DNA from: DAOMFB01 sp963801475
GTDB taxonomy: Bacteria; Acidobacteriota; Thermoanaerobaculia; UBA5066
DNA: 64,000 nt
Assembly (NCBI GenBank): GCA_963801475.1
Contig: CAWDEX010000002.1
Coordinates: forward strand, 868,001 to 932,000
Direction of reading: 5' to 3'
Each line of letters opens with the position of its first letter. The stretch's first letter is position 1. This document shows, piece after piece, positions 52,036-61,785 of the stretch. The notes under the pieces were generated by a model. That model was given only the letters and a program-made list of their open reading frames with translations. It did not search any database and was not told the DNA's origin. A program made the position numbers and the translations under genes.

Positions 52036-53703
52036 CTACTTCAGCTGCTGGTAGAAGTCGTTCCCCTTGTCGTCGACGAGGATGAAAGCGGGAAAGTCGA
52101 CGACGTCGATGGCCCAGATCGCCTCCATCCCCAGCTCGGGAAACTCGAGAACGGCCACCTTCTTGATGTTCTCCTCGGCGAGAAGTGCGGCCGGGCCGCC
52201 CGGCGAGCCGAGATAGAAGCCACCGTACTTCTTGCAGGCCTCGGTCACCTTCGGGCTCCGGTTCCCCTTGGCGATCATCACCATCGAGCCACCCTTCGAC
52301 TGGAAGAGGTCGACGTAGGAGTCCATCCGGCCCGCCGTCGTCGGGCCGAAGGAGCCGGACGGCTTCCCCTTCGGGGTCTTCGCGGGGCCCGCGTAGTAGA
52401 CGGGGTGGTCCTTGAAGTACTGGGGCAGGTCGGCGCCGGCGTCGAGATGCTCCTTGAGCTTCGCGTGGGCGATGTCGCGCGCCACGACGAGCCGCCCCGT
52501 CAGGGCGAGCGGCGTCGAGACGGGATACTTCGATAGCTCGGCGAGAATTTCCTTCATCGGCTTGTTGAGATCGATCTTCGCGATTCCTGCGTGCTCCTTC
52601 GCTCCCGTGTGGACGGGGAGGAGCGCCTCGGGGTGGCGCTCCAGCTCTTCGAGCCAGAGCCCCTTCGCGTCGATCTTCGCGAAGACGTTCCGGTCGGCCG
52701 AGCACGAGACGCCGAGGCCGACGGGGCACGACGCCCCGTGGCGCGGCAGGCGGACGACGCGGACGTCATGGGCGAAGTGCTTGCCGCCGAACTGGGCGCC
52801 GAACCCCAGTTTCTGGGCCGCCGCCAACATCTTCGCCTCCAGGGCCGGGTCGCGGAAGGCGCGGCCGGTCCTGTCGCCGGTCGTCGGGAGCGAGTCGTAA
52901 TAGCCGGTCGAGGCGAGCTTCACCGTCTTCAGGCAGGCCTCGGCCGAGGTGCCGCCGACGACGATGGCGATGTGGTACGGCGGGCAGGCGGCCGTGCCGA
53001 GGCTCTTCATCTTCTCGACGAGAAAGGCCTCGAGGCTGGCCGGGTTGAGGAGCGCCTTCGTCTCCTGGAAGAGGTAGCTCTTGTTGGCCGAGCCGCCCCC
53101 CTTCGCCACGAAGAGGAAGCGGTATTCCATCCCCTTCGACGCGTAGATGTCGATCTGCGCCGGGAGATTGTTGCCGGTGTTGGCCTCCTCGTACATCGAG
53201 AGGGCGGCCGTCTGCGAATAGCGGAGGTTCTCCTCCGTGTACGTCTTCCAGATCCCCTTCGAGATGGGCTCGGCGTCGTCGCCCCCCGTCCAGACCTGCT
53301 GCCCCTTCCAGGCGACGACGGTGGCGGTCCCGGTGTCCTGGCAGAAGGGAAGCTCGAACTTCGAGGAGACGACGGCGTTCCGGAGGAGGGTCGTGGCCAT
53401 GAACCGGTCGTTCGGCGAGGACTCGGGGTCCGAGAGGATCGCCGCCACCTGCCGCTGGTGCTTCGGGCGGAGAAGGAACGACACGTCTCGCGTCGCCTCG
53501 TGCGCGAGGAGCGTGAGCGCCTTCGGGTCGACGACGAGGACCGGCTTCCCGGCGAACTTCGCCTTGCGGACCAGCCCCTTCGGGCCCGAGACGAGACGGT
53601 ACTTCGTCTCGTCCTTCCCCTTCTGGAAGGTCTTCGCGTAGACGAAACGGTCCTTCTTCGGAGAAGGCGCCTTCGTCGTCTTTTTCGTCTGCTTGGTCGG
53701 CAT
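52036..53703 (-). CDS. Class I (iron-sulfur) fumarate hydratase
   Basis: 555 residues. It interconverts fumarate and malate in the TCA cycle in the cytoplasm. It is the single-chain FumA/FumB type. Three cysteines fit the [4Fe-4S] ligands: FCQDTG near residue 119, AACPPYH near 239 and VSCSADRN near 333, with spacings of about 120 and 94 residues as in class I fumarases. The C-terminal domain carries GPTTAGRMDSYVDLFQSKGGSMVMIAKGN, diagnostic of the family. The N-terminal 15 residues are Lys/Thr-rich and extend beyond the core. ATG 53703 has AAGGAGA 6 nt upstream. Such clusters are oxygen- and NO-sensitive, so the RIC proteins at 42.2-43.6 kb are sensible helpers. Confidence 0.95.
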   Translation of the reverse strand: MPTKQTKKTTKAPSPKKDRFVYAKTFQKGKDETKYRLVSGPKGLVRKAKFAGKPVLVVDPKALTLLAHEATRDVSFLLRPKHQRQVAAILSDPESSPNDRFMATTLLRNAVVSSKFELPFCQDTGTATVVAWKGQQVWTGGDDAEPISKGIWKTYTEENLRYSQTAALSMYEEANTGNNLPAQIDIYASKGMEYRFLFVAKGGGSANKSYLFQETKALLNPASLEAFLVEKMKSLGTAACPPYHIAIVVGGTSAEACLKTVKLASTGYYDSLPTTGDRTGRAFRDPALEAKMLAAAQKLGFGAQFGGKHFAHDVRVVRLPRHGASCPVGLGVSCSADRNVFAKIDAKGLWLEELERHPEALLPVHTGAKEHAGIAKIDLNKPMKEILAELSKYPVSTPLALTGRLVVARDIAHAKLKEHLDAGADLPQYFKDHPVYYAGPAKTPKGKPSGSFGPTTAGRMDSYVDLFQSKGGSMVMIAKGNRSPKVTEACKKYGGFYLGSPGGPAALLAEENIKKVAVLEFPELGMEAIWAIDVVDFPAFILVDDKGNDFYQQLK

Positions 53704-53851
53704 CGGAGTCTCCTTGTCCCGGCCCCGAAGCCTATCCGAGGCCCGTCCGGGCGCCCCTGATGCGGATGAACCAGCAGAGCGGCGGGGGCTCTGCTAACAG
53801 GTCGCTGGACGGAGCCGGCGGACGGTCCCGAAGCCGTGAGAGGATTTGACG

Positions 53852-54709
53852 ATGACGACACGACCGGTAAGGAAGCACTCGAAATCGCTCCCCACGCTCG
53901 AGGGGGCGGGCGTCCGCCTGCGCCGAGCGTTCGGCTTCGGGGGGACGGCCGACACGGACCCGTTCCTTCTGTTCGACGACTTTCGGAACGACGTCCCCGC
54001 GGACTATCTCGCCGGATTCCCGTGGCACCCGCACCGCGGGATCGAGACGATCACTTACGTCCTCGCGGGGACCGTCGAGCACCGGGACAGCCTCGGGAAC
54101 CGGGGGACTCTCGGGCCGGGTGACGTGCAGTGGATGACGGCGGGGAGTGGGATCATCCACCAGGAAATGCCGAAGGGGGATGCCGACGGCCGGATGTACG
54201 GCTTCCAGCTCTGGGCGAACCTTCCCGCCGCGCTGAAGATGACGCCGCCCCGCTATCAGGATGTCAAGGCGGCCGAGATTCCGGAGATCGTGGACGACGA
54301 CGGCACGCGCGTCCGGATCGTCTGCGGCAGCTTCCGGGGGCGGAAGGGCCCGGTGGAAGGAATCGCTGCGTCCCCGATCTATCTCGACATTTCGGTGACG
54401 GGCGGGACACGCAGGGCGCTCGCCGTCGAGTCTGGCCGCCACGCCTTCGCCTACGTCTTCGACGGCGGGGGCTCGTTTGCTCCCGGCGTCGAGGCGGAAG
54501 ACCGGTCGCTCCTTCTCTTCGGGGACGGCGACGAGGTCGTCGTGGAAGCCGGCAGCAAGGGCATCCGTTTCCTTCTCGCCTCGGGAGTGCCGCTCAAAGA
54601 GCCGGTGGCGTGGCGCGGGCCGATCGTCATGAACACGCAGGAAGAGCTTCGACAGGCGTTCGACGAGCTGGAGAAAGGGACGTTTCTGGAGGCGCGAAAC
54701 CCCGGGTAA
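53852..54709 (+). CDS. Pirin family protein
   Basis: 285 residues from ATG 53852, with GAGAGGA about 6 nt upstream; an in-frame TTG at 53846 is less likely. It is a bicupin. The N-terminal cupin has the metal site in PWHPHRGIETITYVLAGTVEHRD (two His close together, then Glu and His) and the conserved GSGIIHQEMP. The C-terminal cupin lacks clear ligands, as is normal for pirins. Some bacterial pirins have quercetinase activity and others bind regulatory partners; which applies here is unknown. It is probably monocistronic. Confidence 0.9.
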   Translation: MTTRPVRKHSKSLPTLEGAGVRLRRAFGFGGTADTDPFLLFDDFRNDVPADYLAGFPWHPHRGIETITYVLAGTVEHRDSLGNRGTLGPGDVQWMTAGSGIIHQEMPKGDADGRMYGFQLWANLPAALKMTPPRYQDVKAAEIPEIVDDDGTRVRIVCGSFRGRKGPVEGIAASPIYLDISVTGGTRRALAVESGRHAFAYVFDGGGSFAPGVEAEDRSLLLFGDGDEVVVEAGSKGIRFLLASGVPLKEPVAWRGPIVMNTQEELRQAFDELEKGTFLEARNPG

Positions 54710-54873
54710 TACATCCCGACCATGCCGTCTCTCCGGGTATGCGGAATCGTTCCGGAAGAGGCATGGAGCCGCGCATGGCTCGACACCGGCGAAAAGTGTC
54801 CTCACCCGACGCCGGTGAACGCTACCGGGTCGCCCCGTCCCGGTTTCATCGTGTCCGCGCACCCTTCTCGCGC

Positions 54874-54889
54874 TGATTCAAAGGAATCA
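54874..54889. promoter_or_regulatory. Palindrome TGATTC-AAAG-GAATCA upstream of the RND operon
   Basis: The two 6-bp arms (54874-54879, 54884-54889) are exact reverse complements around 4 nt and lie 87 nt before the adaptor start. The rest of the 266-nt gap (54710-54975) has no credible gene. A TetR- or MarR-type operator is a reasonable guess; no regulator gene of these families is adjacent. Confidence 0.4.
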
Positions 54890-54975
54890 TGGAGAGCGCG
54901 GCCCGCGAACCGATGATGGAAGGTTAGTGGTGCCACCCGCCGGATCGACCGCGAGACGTTCCTGATGGAGAAGTA

Positions 54976-56187
54976 ATGCAACCCACTTGGCGTCGCGTCT
55001 GCGTCTTATCGTTCTGCCTTGCCGCGACTGTGGCCCTGCCGGTCGCCTGCAGAAAGGGACCGTCCGGTCCGCCCCCGGGGGGGCCGGTCGAGGTCGCCGT
55101 CGTGACGGTGAAGCCCGAGAGGATCGTCCTGACGACCGAGCTGCCCGGGAAGACGTCCCCCTACTTCGTCGCCGAGGTCCGGCCGCAGGTGAACGGCCTG
55201 ATCCGCGAGCGGGCGTTCGAGGAAGGGTCCGACGTGAAGGCGGGGGACCTCCTCTACCGGATCGACCCGGCGCCCTACCAGGCCGCATACGACCAGGCGA
55301 AGGCGGCGCTCGCGATGGCCGAGGCGAACGTTCCGGCCGCCCGCCTGCGCGCCGAGCGCCTCGAGGGACTCGTCGAGATCCGGGCGACGGGCCGGCAGAA
55401 CTACGACGACGCCCTGGCGGCGCTCCAGCAGGCCGAGGCGAGCGTGGCGGCTGCGAAGGCGGCGGAGGAGAGCGCCCGGATCAACCTCTCCTACACGCCG
55501 ATCCGCGCGCCGATCCCGGGCCGGACCGGCAGGTCGAGCGTGACCGTCGGGGCGCTGGTGACCGCCTACCAGCCGGTTCCCCTGGTGGTGATCCAGCAGC
55601 TCGACCCGATCTACGTCGACGTGACCCAGTCCTCCGCGGAGATCCTCCGCCTCAGGCAGAGCCTCGCGAGCGGCCGCCTGAAGAGGAGCGGAGAGGGGTG
55701 GAGCCGGGTGACGGTCCTCCTCGAGGACGGCACCCCCTACCCACTCACCGGGAAGCTGAAATTCCGGGACGTCACGGTCGACCCGACGACCGGCTCCGTC
55801 ACCGTGCGGATGGTCTTCCCCAACCCTGAAAACGTCCTTCTCCCCGGGATGTTCGTCCGGGCGATCGTGGAGGAAGGGGTGAACGAAGAGGCGATCCTCG
55901 TTCCGCAGCAGGGGGTCACTCGCGACCAGAAGGGGAACCCCTACGCCCTCGTCGCCGGCAAGGAGGGGAAGGTCGAGCAGCGGATGCTGACTCTCGACCG
56001 GGCCGTCGGCGACGAGTGGCTCGTCACGAAGGGGCTCGCCACGGACGACCGCGTGATCGTCGAGGGGCTGCAGCGGATCCGTCCCGGGGCCGACGTGAAA
56101 GCCGTGCCGTTCGCGGTGACGAAGGCCGAACCGGCGGCTGCGAAGACCGAAGCCGCGGTCGGCAGTCCGCCGGCGGCCGCGAAGTAA
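54976..56187 (+). CDS. RND efflux periplasmic adaptor, lipoprotein (AcrA/MexA-like)
   Basis: 403 residues. The lipoprotein signal (MQPTWRRVCVLSFCLAATVAL, then PVAC) anchors it in the inner membrane. The adaptor order is clear: lipoyl half (YFVAEVRPQVNGLIRERAFEEG), alpha-hairpin (AYDQAKAALAMAEANVPAAR ... DALAALQQAEASVAAAKAAEE), the second lipoyl half (YTPIRAPIPGRTGRSSVTVGA), a beta barrel with FPNPENVLLPGMFVRA and a membrane-proximal domain ending in IRPGADVKAV. GGAGAAG precedes the ATG. It is the first gene of a three-gene operon with permease (10 nt gap) and outer-membrane channel. Confidence 0.95.
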   Translation: MQPTWRRVCVLSFCLAATVALPVACRKGPSGPPPGGPVEVAVVTVKPERIVLTTELPGKTSPYFVAEVRPQVNGLIRERAFEEGSDVKAGDLLYRIDPAPYQAAYDQAKAALAMAEANVPAARLRAERLEGLVEIRATGRQNYDDALAALQQAEASVAAAKAAEESARINLSYTPIRAPIPGRTGRSSVTVGALVTAYQPVPLVVIQQLDPIYVDVTQSSAEILRLRQSLASGRLKRSGEGWSRVTVLLEDGTPYPLTGKLKFRDVTVDPTTGSVTVRMVFPNPENVLLPGMFVRAIVEEGVNEEAILVPQQGVTRDQKGNPYALVAGKEGKVEQRMLTLDRAVGDEWLVTKGLATDDRVIVEGLQRIRPGADVKAVPFAVTKAEPAAAKTEAAVGSPPAAAK

Positions 56188-56197
56188 GGGGCCGCCC

Positions 56198-59100
56198 GTG
56201 TCCCGGTTCTTTCTCGCGCGCCCCGTCTTCGCCTGGGTCATCGCGATCGCGTTGATGCTGGCGGGAGCCCTGGCGATCGTGAAGCTCCCGATCTCCCAGT
56301 ACCCGCCGATCGCACCCCCGTCGATCTCGATCAACGCCGTCTATCCCGGCGCCGCCGCCAAGACCGTCGAGGACTCGGTCGTTCAGATCATCGAGCAGAA
56401 GATGACGGGCCTCGACCGGATGCTCTACATGGACTCCACGTCCGATTCCGCGGGGAGCGCGGCGATCACGCTCACGTTCGCGCCCGGGACCGACCCCGAC
56501 ATCGCCTGGGCGAAGGTCCAGAACAAGCTCCAGCTCGCGATGCCCGCCCTCCCCGACGTGGTCCAGCAGACCGGCGTCACGGTGAGCAAGTCGACCCGGA
56601 ACTACCTCCTCATCGCGGGCATCGTCTCCGAGGACGGAAAGTTCGACAACGCCGACCTCATGGACTACACGGTCTCGAAGATCGAGTCGGTCATCGGGCG
56701 GGTCCCGGGGGTCGGCGAGGTCCAGGTCTTCGGCACCGCCTACTCGATGCGGGTCTGGCTCGATCCGGACAAGCTGACGAAGTTCGGGATGACCTCGGAC
56801 GACGTCGTGCTGGCGCTCCGCGCGTACAACGTCGAGGTTTCGGCGGGCCAGCTCGGTGGCGCCCCCGCGGTGCCGGGGCAGCGCCTCAACGCCTCGATCC
56901 TCGTCCAGTCGCTCCTGAAGACGCCGGAAGAGTTCGCGGCGGTCCCGCTGCGGACGAACGCGGACGGCTCGGTCGTGAAGGTGAAGGACGTGGGCCGGAC
57001 CGAGCTCGGGACCGAGATCCCCGACCTCAGGTTCAAGTTCAACGGGAAGCCGGCCGGGGCCTTCGCCGTCCGGCAGGAGGCGGGGGCGAACGCGCTCGAG
57101 ACCGCCGACCGGGTCAAGGCGAAGATGATGGAGCTCTCGAAGTTCTTCCCTCCCGGCGTGAAGCCCATCTTCGTGTACGACACGACGCCCTTCGTGAAGG
57201 TCGCCATCGAGGAGGTCTTCAAGACGCTCCTCGAAGCGATCGTCCTCGTCTTCCTCGTCATGTACCTCTTCCTCGGGAACTTCCGGGCGACGCTGATTCC
57301 GACGGTCGCGGTCCCGGTCGTCCTCCTCGGAACGTTCGGTGTCCTCGGCGCCCTGGGCTACTCGATCAACATGCTGACGATGTTCGGCATGGTCCTCGCC
57401 ATCGGCCTCCTCGTCGACGACGCCATCGTCGTGGTCGAGAACGTGGAGCGGATCATGAGCGAGGAAGGGCTCCCCCCCTTCGAGGCGACCCGGAAGTCGA
57501 TGGACCAGATCACGAGCGCCCTCGTCGGCATCGGCCTCGTCCTCTCGGCGGTCTTCGGGCCGATGATCTTCTTCCCCGGATCCACCGGCGTCATCTACCG
57601 GCAGTTCTCCGTCACGGTCATCGCCTCGATGCTCCTCTCGGTCCTCGTGGCCCTCATCCTCACGCCGGTCCTCTGCGCCTCTCTCCTGAGGGCCGTCCCG
57701 AAGGGGCACGAAGCGGCCGAGACCGGCGTCCGCTTCCTTCGGCCGTTCTTCCTCTGGTTCGACCGTTTCTTCTACCGCCTCCGCGACCGGTACATGGCGG
57801 TGGTCGATCGCATTCTCGGCCGGCGCGCCCGCTACGCCGCCGTCTTCCTCGTCATCGTCGCGGTGATGGCGGTCCTCTACCAGCGGATGCCGACCGGGTA
57901 CCTTCCGGACGAGGACCAGGGGACCCTCATGGCGATGGTCCAGCTCCCGGTCGGCTCGACCCTCGAGCAGACCGAGGTCGTCATGCGCGACGTAGAACGT
58001 CACTTTCTCGTCGACCAGAAGGACGCCGTGAAGTCGTGCGGGGCGATCTCGGGGCTGGGCTTCGGCGGACGCGGCCAGAACATGGGGATGGTCTTCGTCC
58101 AGCTGAAGGACTGGAAGCTGCGCGACCGCCCCGGCCTCCGCGCGAAAGACGTCGCGGGGAAGGCGATGCGGGCCCTCTGGACGCAGCGCGGAGCCGTCAT
58201 CTTCGCCTTCCCACCTCCCGCCGTCGTCGAGCTCGGCACCGCGACCGGGTTCGACCTGATGGTGCAGGACCGCGGCTCCCTCGGCCACGAAGGGCTCTCG
58301 AAGGCGATCGACCAGCTGCTGGGACTCGCCGCGAAGGACCCGCGCCTCGCTCGCGTCCGGCTGAACGGGATGACGGACGTCCCCCAGTACAAGGTCGACA
58401 TCGACTGGGACAAGGCGGGCACGCTCGGCGTCCCCGTCAGCTCGGTGCAGAGCTACGTCTCGGCGGCCTTCGGCAGCGCCTACGTCGGCAATTTCGTCCA
58501 GGGGGGACGGGTCAAGCGGGTCTACGCGCAGGCCGACGCCCCGTTCCGGATGCTCCCGGAGGACCTCCACAGGCTCTACGTCCGCAACAGGCAAGGCCGG
58601 CTCGTCCCGCTTTCGGCCGTCGCCTCGGGACGGTGGGTCTACGGGTCGCCGCGCCTCGAGCGCTTCAACGCCTTCCCCGCGATGAACATCCAGGGGGAAC
58701 CGGTGCCGGGCCGGAGCTCCGGCGAGGCGATGAACGCGATGGAGGAGCTGATCAAGAAGCTCCCGTCTGACGTCGGATTCGAGTGGACCGGCATCTCCTA
58801 CCAGCAGCGGATGTCGGAGTCGCAGGCCGGGCTGCTGTACGCCTTCTCGGTCCTCGTGATCTTCCTCGTCCTCGCGGCGCTTTACGAGAGCTGGACGGTC
58901 CCGATCTCGATCGTCCTCGCCCTCCCGCTCGGCGTCATCGGAGGCGTCATCGCCTCCTCGGCCCGGGGGATGTCGAACGACGTCTACTTCCAGATCGGGC
59001 TCCTCACCGTCCTCGGCCTCACGACGAAGAACGGGATCCTCATCGTCCAGTTCGCCGTGGCGAACCGCGAGAAGGGGATGGGTCTCATCGAGGCGACGCT

Positions 59101-59368
59101 GGCGGCCGCAAAGACGAGGCTTCGCCCGATCGTCATGACGTCCCTGGCGTTCGGCTTCGGCGTTCTACCGCTGGCGCTCGCCTCGGGCGCCGGGGCCGGG
59201 GCCCAGATGGCCATCGGCACGAGCGTCCTCGGCGGCATGCTGAGCGGGACGTTCCTGGCCATCCTCCTGATCCCGCTCCTCTACGTCCTCGTTGTCCGAT
59301 TCTTCGAGAGAAAGAAAGCCGCAGCGGTTCCTGCCGCCCCATCGCCGCTTCCCGTGGAGGGAAAGTGA
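56198..59368 (+). CDS. RND efflux permease, HAE-1 type (AcrB/MexB-like)
   Basis: 1056 residues, full length. It is the proton-driven inner-membrane pump of the tripartite system. It begins with MSRFFLARPVFAWVIAIALML, contains the N-terminal porter block (ISQYPPIAPPSISINAVYPGA) and the TM4 relay GLLVDDAIVVVENVE near residues 400-415. A second cluster of six helices (TM7-12) ends with TKNGILIVQFAV, RLRPIVMTSLAFGFGVLPLA and a Lys-rich tail. The long periplasmic loops should determine drug specificity, which cannot be predicted. It starts 10 nt after the adaptor stop, and its TGA overlaps the channel gene ATG by one base (TGATG). Confidence 0.96.
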   Translation: MSRFFLARPVFAWVIAIALMLAGALAIVKLPISQYPPIAPPSISINAVYPGAAAKTVEDSVVQIIEQKMTGLDRMLYMDSTSDSAGSAAITLTFAPGTDPDIAWAKVQNKLQLAMPALPDVVQQTGVTVSKSTRNYLLIAGIVSEDGKFDNADLMDYTVSKIESVIGRVPGVGEVQVFGTAYSMRVWLDPDKLTKFGMTSDDVVLALRAYNVEVSAGQLGGAPAVPGQRLNASILVQSLLKTPEEFAAVPLRTNADGSVVKVKDVGRTELGTEIPDLRFKFNGKPAGAFAVRQEAGANALETADRVKAKMMELSKFFPPGVKPIFVYDTTPFVKVAIEEVFKTLLEAIVLVFLVMYLFLGNFRATLIPTVAVPVVLLGTFGVLGALGYSINMLTMFGMVLAIGLLVDDAIVVVENVERIMSEEGLPPFEATRKSMDQITSALVGIGLVLSAVFGPMIFFPGSTGVIYRQFSVTVIASMLLSVLVALILTPVLCASLLRAVPKGHEAAETGVRFLRPFFLWFDRFFYRLRDRYMAVVDRILGRRARYAAVFLVIVAVMAVLYQRMPTGYLPDEDQGTLMAMVQLPVGSTLEQTEVVMRDVERHFLVDQKDAVKSCGAISGLGFGGRGQNMGMVFVQLKDWKLRDRPGLRAKDVAGKAMRALWTQRGAVIFAFPPPAVVELGTATGFDLMVQDRGSLGHEGLSKAIDQLLGLAAKDPRLARVRLNGMTDVPQYKVDIDWDKAGTLGVPVSSVQSYVSAAFGSAYVGNFVQGGRVKRVYAQADAPFRMLPEDLHRLYVRNRQGRLVPLSAVASGRWVYGSPRLERFNAFPAMNIQGEPVPGRSSGEAMNAMEELIKKLPSDVGFEWTGISYQQRMSESQAGLLYAFSVLVIFLVLAALYESWTVPISIVLALPLGVIGGVIASSARGMSNDVYFQIGLLTVLGLTTKNGILIVQFAVANREKGMGLIEATLAAAKTRLRPIVMTSLAFGFGVLPLALASGAGAGAQMAIGTSVLGGMLSGTFLAILLIPLLYVLVVRFFERKKAAAVPAAPSPLPVEGK

Positions 59369-60813
59369 TGCGCCGCAATCTGGCTTCGTCCCTGCTCGTC
59401 GTCCTCCTTCCTGCGGGAGTCCTCGTGGGGGGTTGCACGATGATCCCGGCATACAACCGTCCCGCGCCGCCGGTTCCCGACACCTGGGCGGACGGCGCTG
59501 AGCCGAAGGCCGAGCCCGCCCGCCCCGGGGCCGAACCGGCGGCGGCTCCAGCTCCCCTCACGGCAGCGGAGGTCCACTGGCAGGACTTCTTCACGGACGT
59601 CCGCCTCCGGTCGCTCATCGAGCTGGCCCTCGAATACAACCGGGACCTCCGGATCGCCACCCTCAACGTCGAAAGGGCCGCCGCCCTCTACCGGATCCAG
59701 CGTGCCGAGGTCAACCCTACGGTCGGGATCCAGGCCACGGGCGAGAAATACCGGATCCCCGAGAAGATGGGGGACAAAGGCGAGGCGAAGACGGTCTCGG
59801 CTTACTCCGCCGTCGTCGGTCTCGCCTCCTGGGAACTGGACTTCTTCGGGCGTCTCCGGAGCATGAGCGCCAGCGCCTTCGAGCAGTACCTCGCGACGGA
59901 GGAGGCCCGTCGGGCCGCGCAGATCTCGCTCGTGGCCGCGGTGGCCGGAACCTACCTGGGCCTGGCGGCCGACGGCGAGAGCCTCCGGCTCGCCCAGGTG
60001 ACCCTCGAGGCGCAGCAGGCGTCCTACGAGCTGATCCGGGCGACCCGGGACGCCGGCATCGCCTCCGACCTCGACCTTCGCCAGGCGCAGAGCCAGGTGG
60101 AGGCGGCGCGGGTGAACGTCGCGGCGTTCACCGGCGCGGTCGCCGTCGGCCGGAACGCGCTCCAGCTCCTCGTCGGGCTCCCTCTCGGTCCGGACCTCCT
60201 ACCGGAGCGGTTCGACACCGTCACGGACCCGAGGGGCGTCTCCGCCGGGCTGTCGTCCGACGTCCTCCTCTGCCGTCCCGACATCCTCGCGGCCGAGCAC
60301 CGGCTCCGCGCCGCGAACGCGAACATCGGGGCGGCCCGCGCGGCCTTCTTCCCGCGGATCTCCCTCACGGCGAGCTACGGCACCCAGGGCCCGGAGCTCT
60401 CCGATCTCTTCACCGCGGGGACGAGGACCTGGAGCTTCGTGCCGCAGATCGTCGCCCCCCTCTTCGCCAGCGGCTCGCTCCTCGCGAACCTGAGGGCCTC
60501 CAAGGTCGACCGCGAGATCGCCGTCGCCCTGTACGAGAAAGCCATCCAGGTCGCCTTCGCCGAGGTGAGCGACGCCCTGACGCTGCGGACCACGCTCGTC
60601 GCCCAGCGTGAAGCCCAGGAAGCCCTGGTCGTCGCGCTCGAGGAGACCTGGCGGCTCTACGACGCCCGCTACCAAGCGGGGATCGACAGCTACCTCGGCG
60701 TCCTCGTGGCCCAGCAGGCTCTCTTCAACGCCCAGAAGGGGGAGGTGATCGTCCGCCTTGCGGAGCAGGCGAACCTCGTCACCCTCTACAAGGTCCTGGG
60801 CGGGGGTGTGTGA
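59368..60813 (+). CDS. Outer-membrane efflux lipoprotein (OprM/NodT family)
   Basis: 481 residues from ATG 59368, overlapping the permease stop; GGAGGGAAAG lies just upstream. A lipoprotein signal (LPAGVLVGGC) and the start of the mature part (TMIPAYNRPAPPVPDTW) match the NodT/OprM group. Two halves of the TolC-type fold are seen: LIELALEYNRDLRIATLNVERA with the first strand pair, WELDFFGRLRS, then RPDILAAEHRLRAANANIGAARAAFFPRISL and RYQAGIDSYLGVLVAQQALF. It forms the trimeric exit duct. It completes the only full tripartite pump in the window; the frameshifted pump at 7-11 kb has no channel gene of its own and could borrow this one. Confidence 0.95.
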   Translation: MRRNLASSLLVVLLPAGVLVGGCTMIPAYNRPAPPVPDTWADGAEPKAEPARPGAEPAAAPAPLTAAEVHWQDFFTDVRLRSLIELALEYNRDLRIATLNVERAAALYRIQRAEVNPTVGIQATGEKYRIPEKMGDKGEAKTVSAYSAVVGLASWELDFFGRLRSMSASAFEQYLATEEARRAAQISLVAAVAGTYLGLAADGESLRLAQVTLEAQQASYELIRATRDAGIASDLDLRQAQSQVEAARVNVAAFTGAVAVGRNALQLLVGLPLGPDLLPERFDTVTDPRGVSAGLSSDVLLCRPDILAAEHRLRAANANIGAARAAFFPRISLTASYGTQGPELSDLFTAGTRTWSFVPQIVAPLFASGSLLANLRASKVDREIAVALYEKAIQVAFAEVSDALTLRTTLVAQREAQEALVVALEETWRLYDARYQAGIDSYLGVLVAQQALFNAQKGEVIVRLAEQANLVTLYKVLGGGV

Positions 60814-60834
60814 CGCGCCGGGCGTTCGGAGACG

Positions 60835-61785
60835 TCAGCCCCCCGGCCGGGTCCGCCTCCAGGAGGAGGGGGACTCACCGGTCGCACGTTTGAATGCGCG
60901 GCTGAAGGCGGCCTCCGACTCGTAGCCCACCTGGACCCCGACCGTCGCCACTTTGGCCGAGCCGCGCGCCAGCTTTTCGGCCGCCAGCTGGAGGCGCCAC
61001 TGCGTCAGATACTGCATCGGCGGTATCCCGACGAGGCCCGAAAAACGCTCGGAGAGCACCGTGCGCGAAGTCCCGACGGCGTGCGCGAGGTCGGGTAGCG
61101 TCCACGGATGGGCGGGCTGCTCGTGCAACTGCGAGAGAGCCGGCCCGACCACCGGATCCCTGAGCCCCGCGAGCCACCCGGTCTTCTGCGGTGGGAGCTG
61201 CTCGATGTGGCGGCGCACGACCTCGACGAACATGAGCTCCGCCATCCGCGTGAGCATCGTCTCGCTTCCGGCGCGCCCGTCCCGCGACTCGGCGACGACC
61301 TGACGCGGGAACTCCGAAAGCCACCCGCCGGCGATCCCGGGGACGTGCATCTGCCGCGGAAGCGACGCGAGGAGCGGGTTGTACGGGCGCACGTCGCAGC
61401 CGAGGAAACCGCAGACGAAGCTGGTGTCGCGCCCGGAGTCCGGCCCGAGGTAGACGGTGCCGGGATAGCGCTCCGGAGACGTGCCGTAACTCCCCGGGTC
61501 GACGCGTCGTCCCTCGGCGCTCGACATGAAGTGCGCATCGCCGTGCGGAAAGACGAGGACGTCACCCGGCCGCATGAGCACCTGGCGCTCGCCCTCGACT
61601 CCGCCCCAGCAGCTCCCGGACGTCAGGATGTGGTACGGGATGAGGTGCTCGGCCTCGGGCAGGACGCGGGGGACGAGCTCGCGCGCCGCCACCGCCGAGA
61701 CCGACCACGGAGCGGCCGCCTCGACCAGGTAGAAGAAGGCGCCGTTGAGCCTGACGGCGCGCAGCACGTCGGAGAGCGGGTCCAT
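60835..61785 (-). CDS. AraC-family transcriptional regulator with cupin sensor domain
   Basis: 316 residues from ATG 61785. Residues about 1-190 are an AraC_binding_6-type cupin (DPLSDVLRAVRLNGAFFYLVEA, GSCWGGVEGERQVLMRPGDVLVFPHGDAHFM). Residues about 210-315 hold two helix-turn-helix motifs (WTLPDLAHAVGTSRTVLSERF and KVATVGVQVGYESEAAFSRAF, then the conserved F-x-R-A-x-G-x-x-P-x-x-W-R). It should sense a small molecule and control the divergent methyltransferase gene (start 61991) and perhaps itself. No ribosome site is visible, and an AAATAG stretch lies about 8 nt before the ATG. Longer in-frame starts to 62109 would overlap the methyltransferase and are rejected. Confidence 0.9.
   Translation of the reverse strand: MDPLSDVLRAVRLNGAFFYLVEAAAPWSVSAVAARELVPRVLPEAEHLIPYHILTSGSCWGGVEGERQVLMRPGDVLVFPHGDAHFMSSAEGRRVDPGSYGTSPERYPGTVYLGPDSGRDTSFVCGFLGCDVRPYNPLLASLPRQMHVPGIAGGWLSEFPRQVVAESRDGRAGSETMLTRMAELMFVEVVRRHIEQLPPQKTGWLAGLRDPVVGPALSQLHEQPAHPWTLPDLAHAVGTSRTVLSERFSGLVGIPPMQYLTQWRLQLAAEKLARGSAKVATVGVQVGYESEAAFSRAFKRATGESPSSWRRTRPGG

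Noticed and set aside
54722..54916. 64-codon plus-strand frame between pirin and the RND adaptor
   Set aside because: No ribosome site, no motif, composition of noncoding GC-rich DNA, and it covers the candidate operator.
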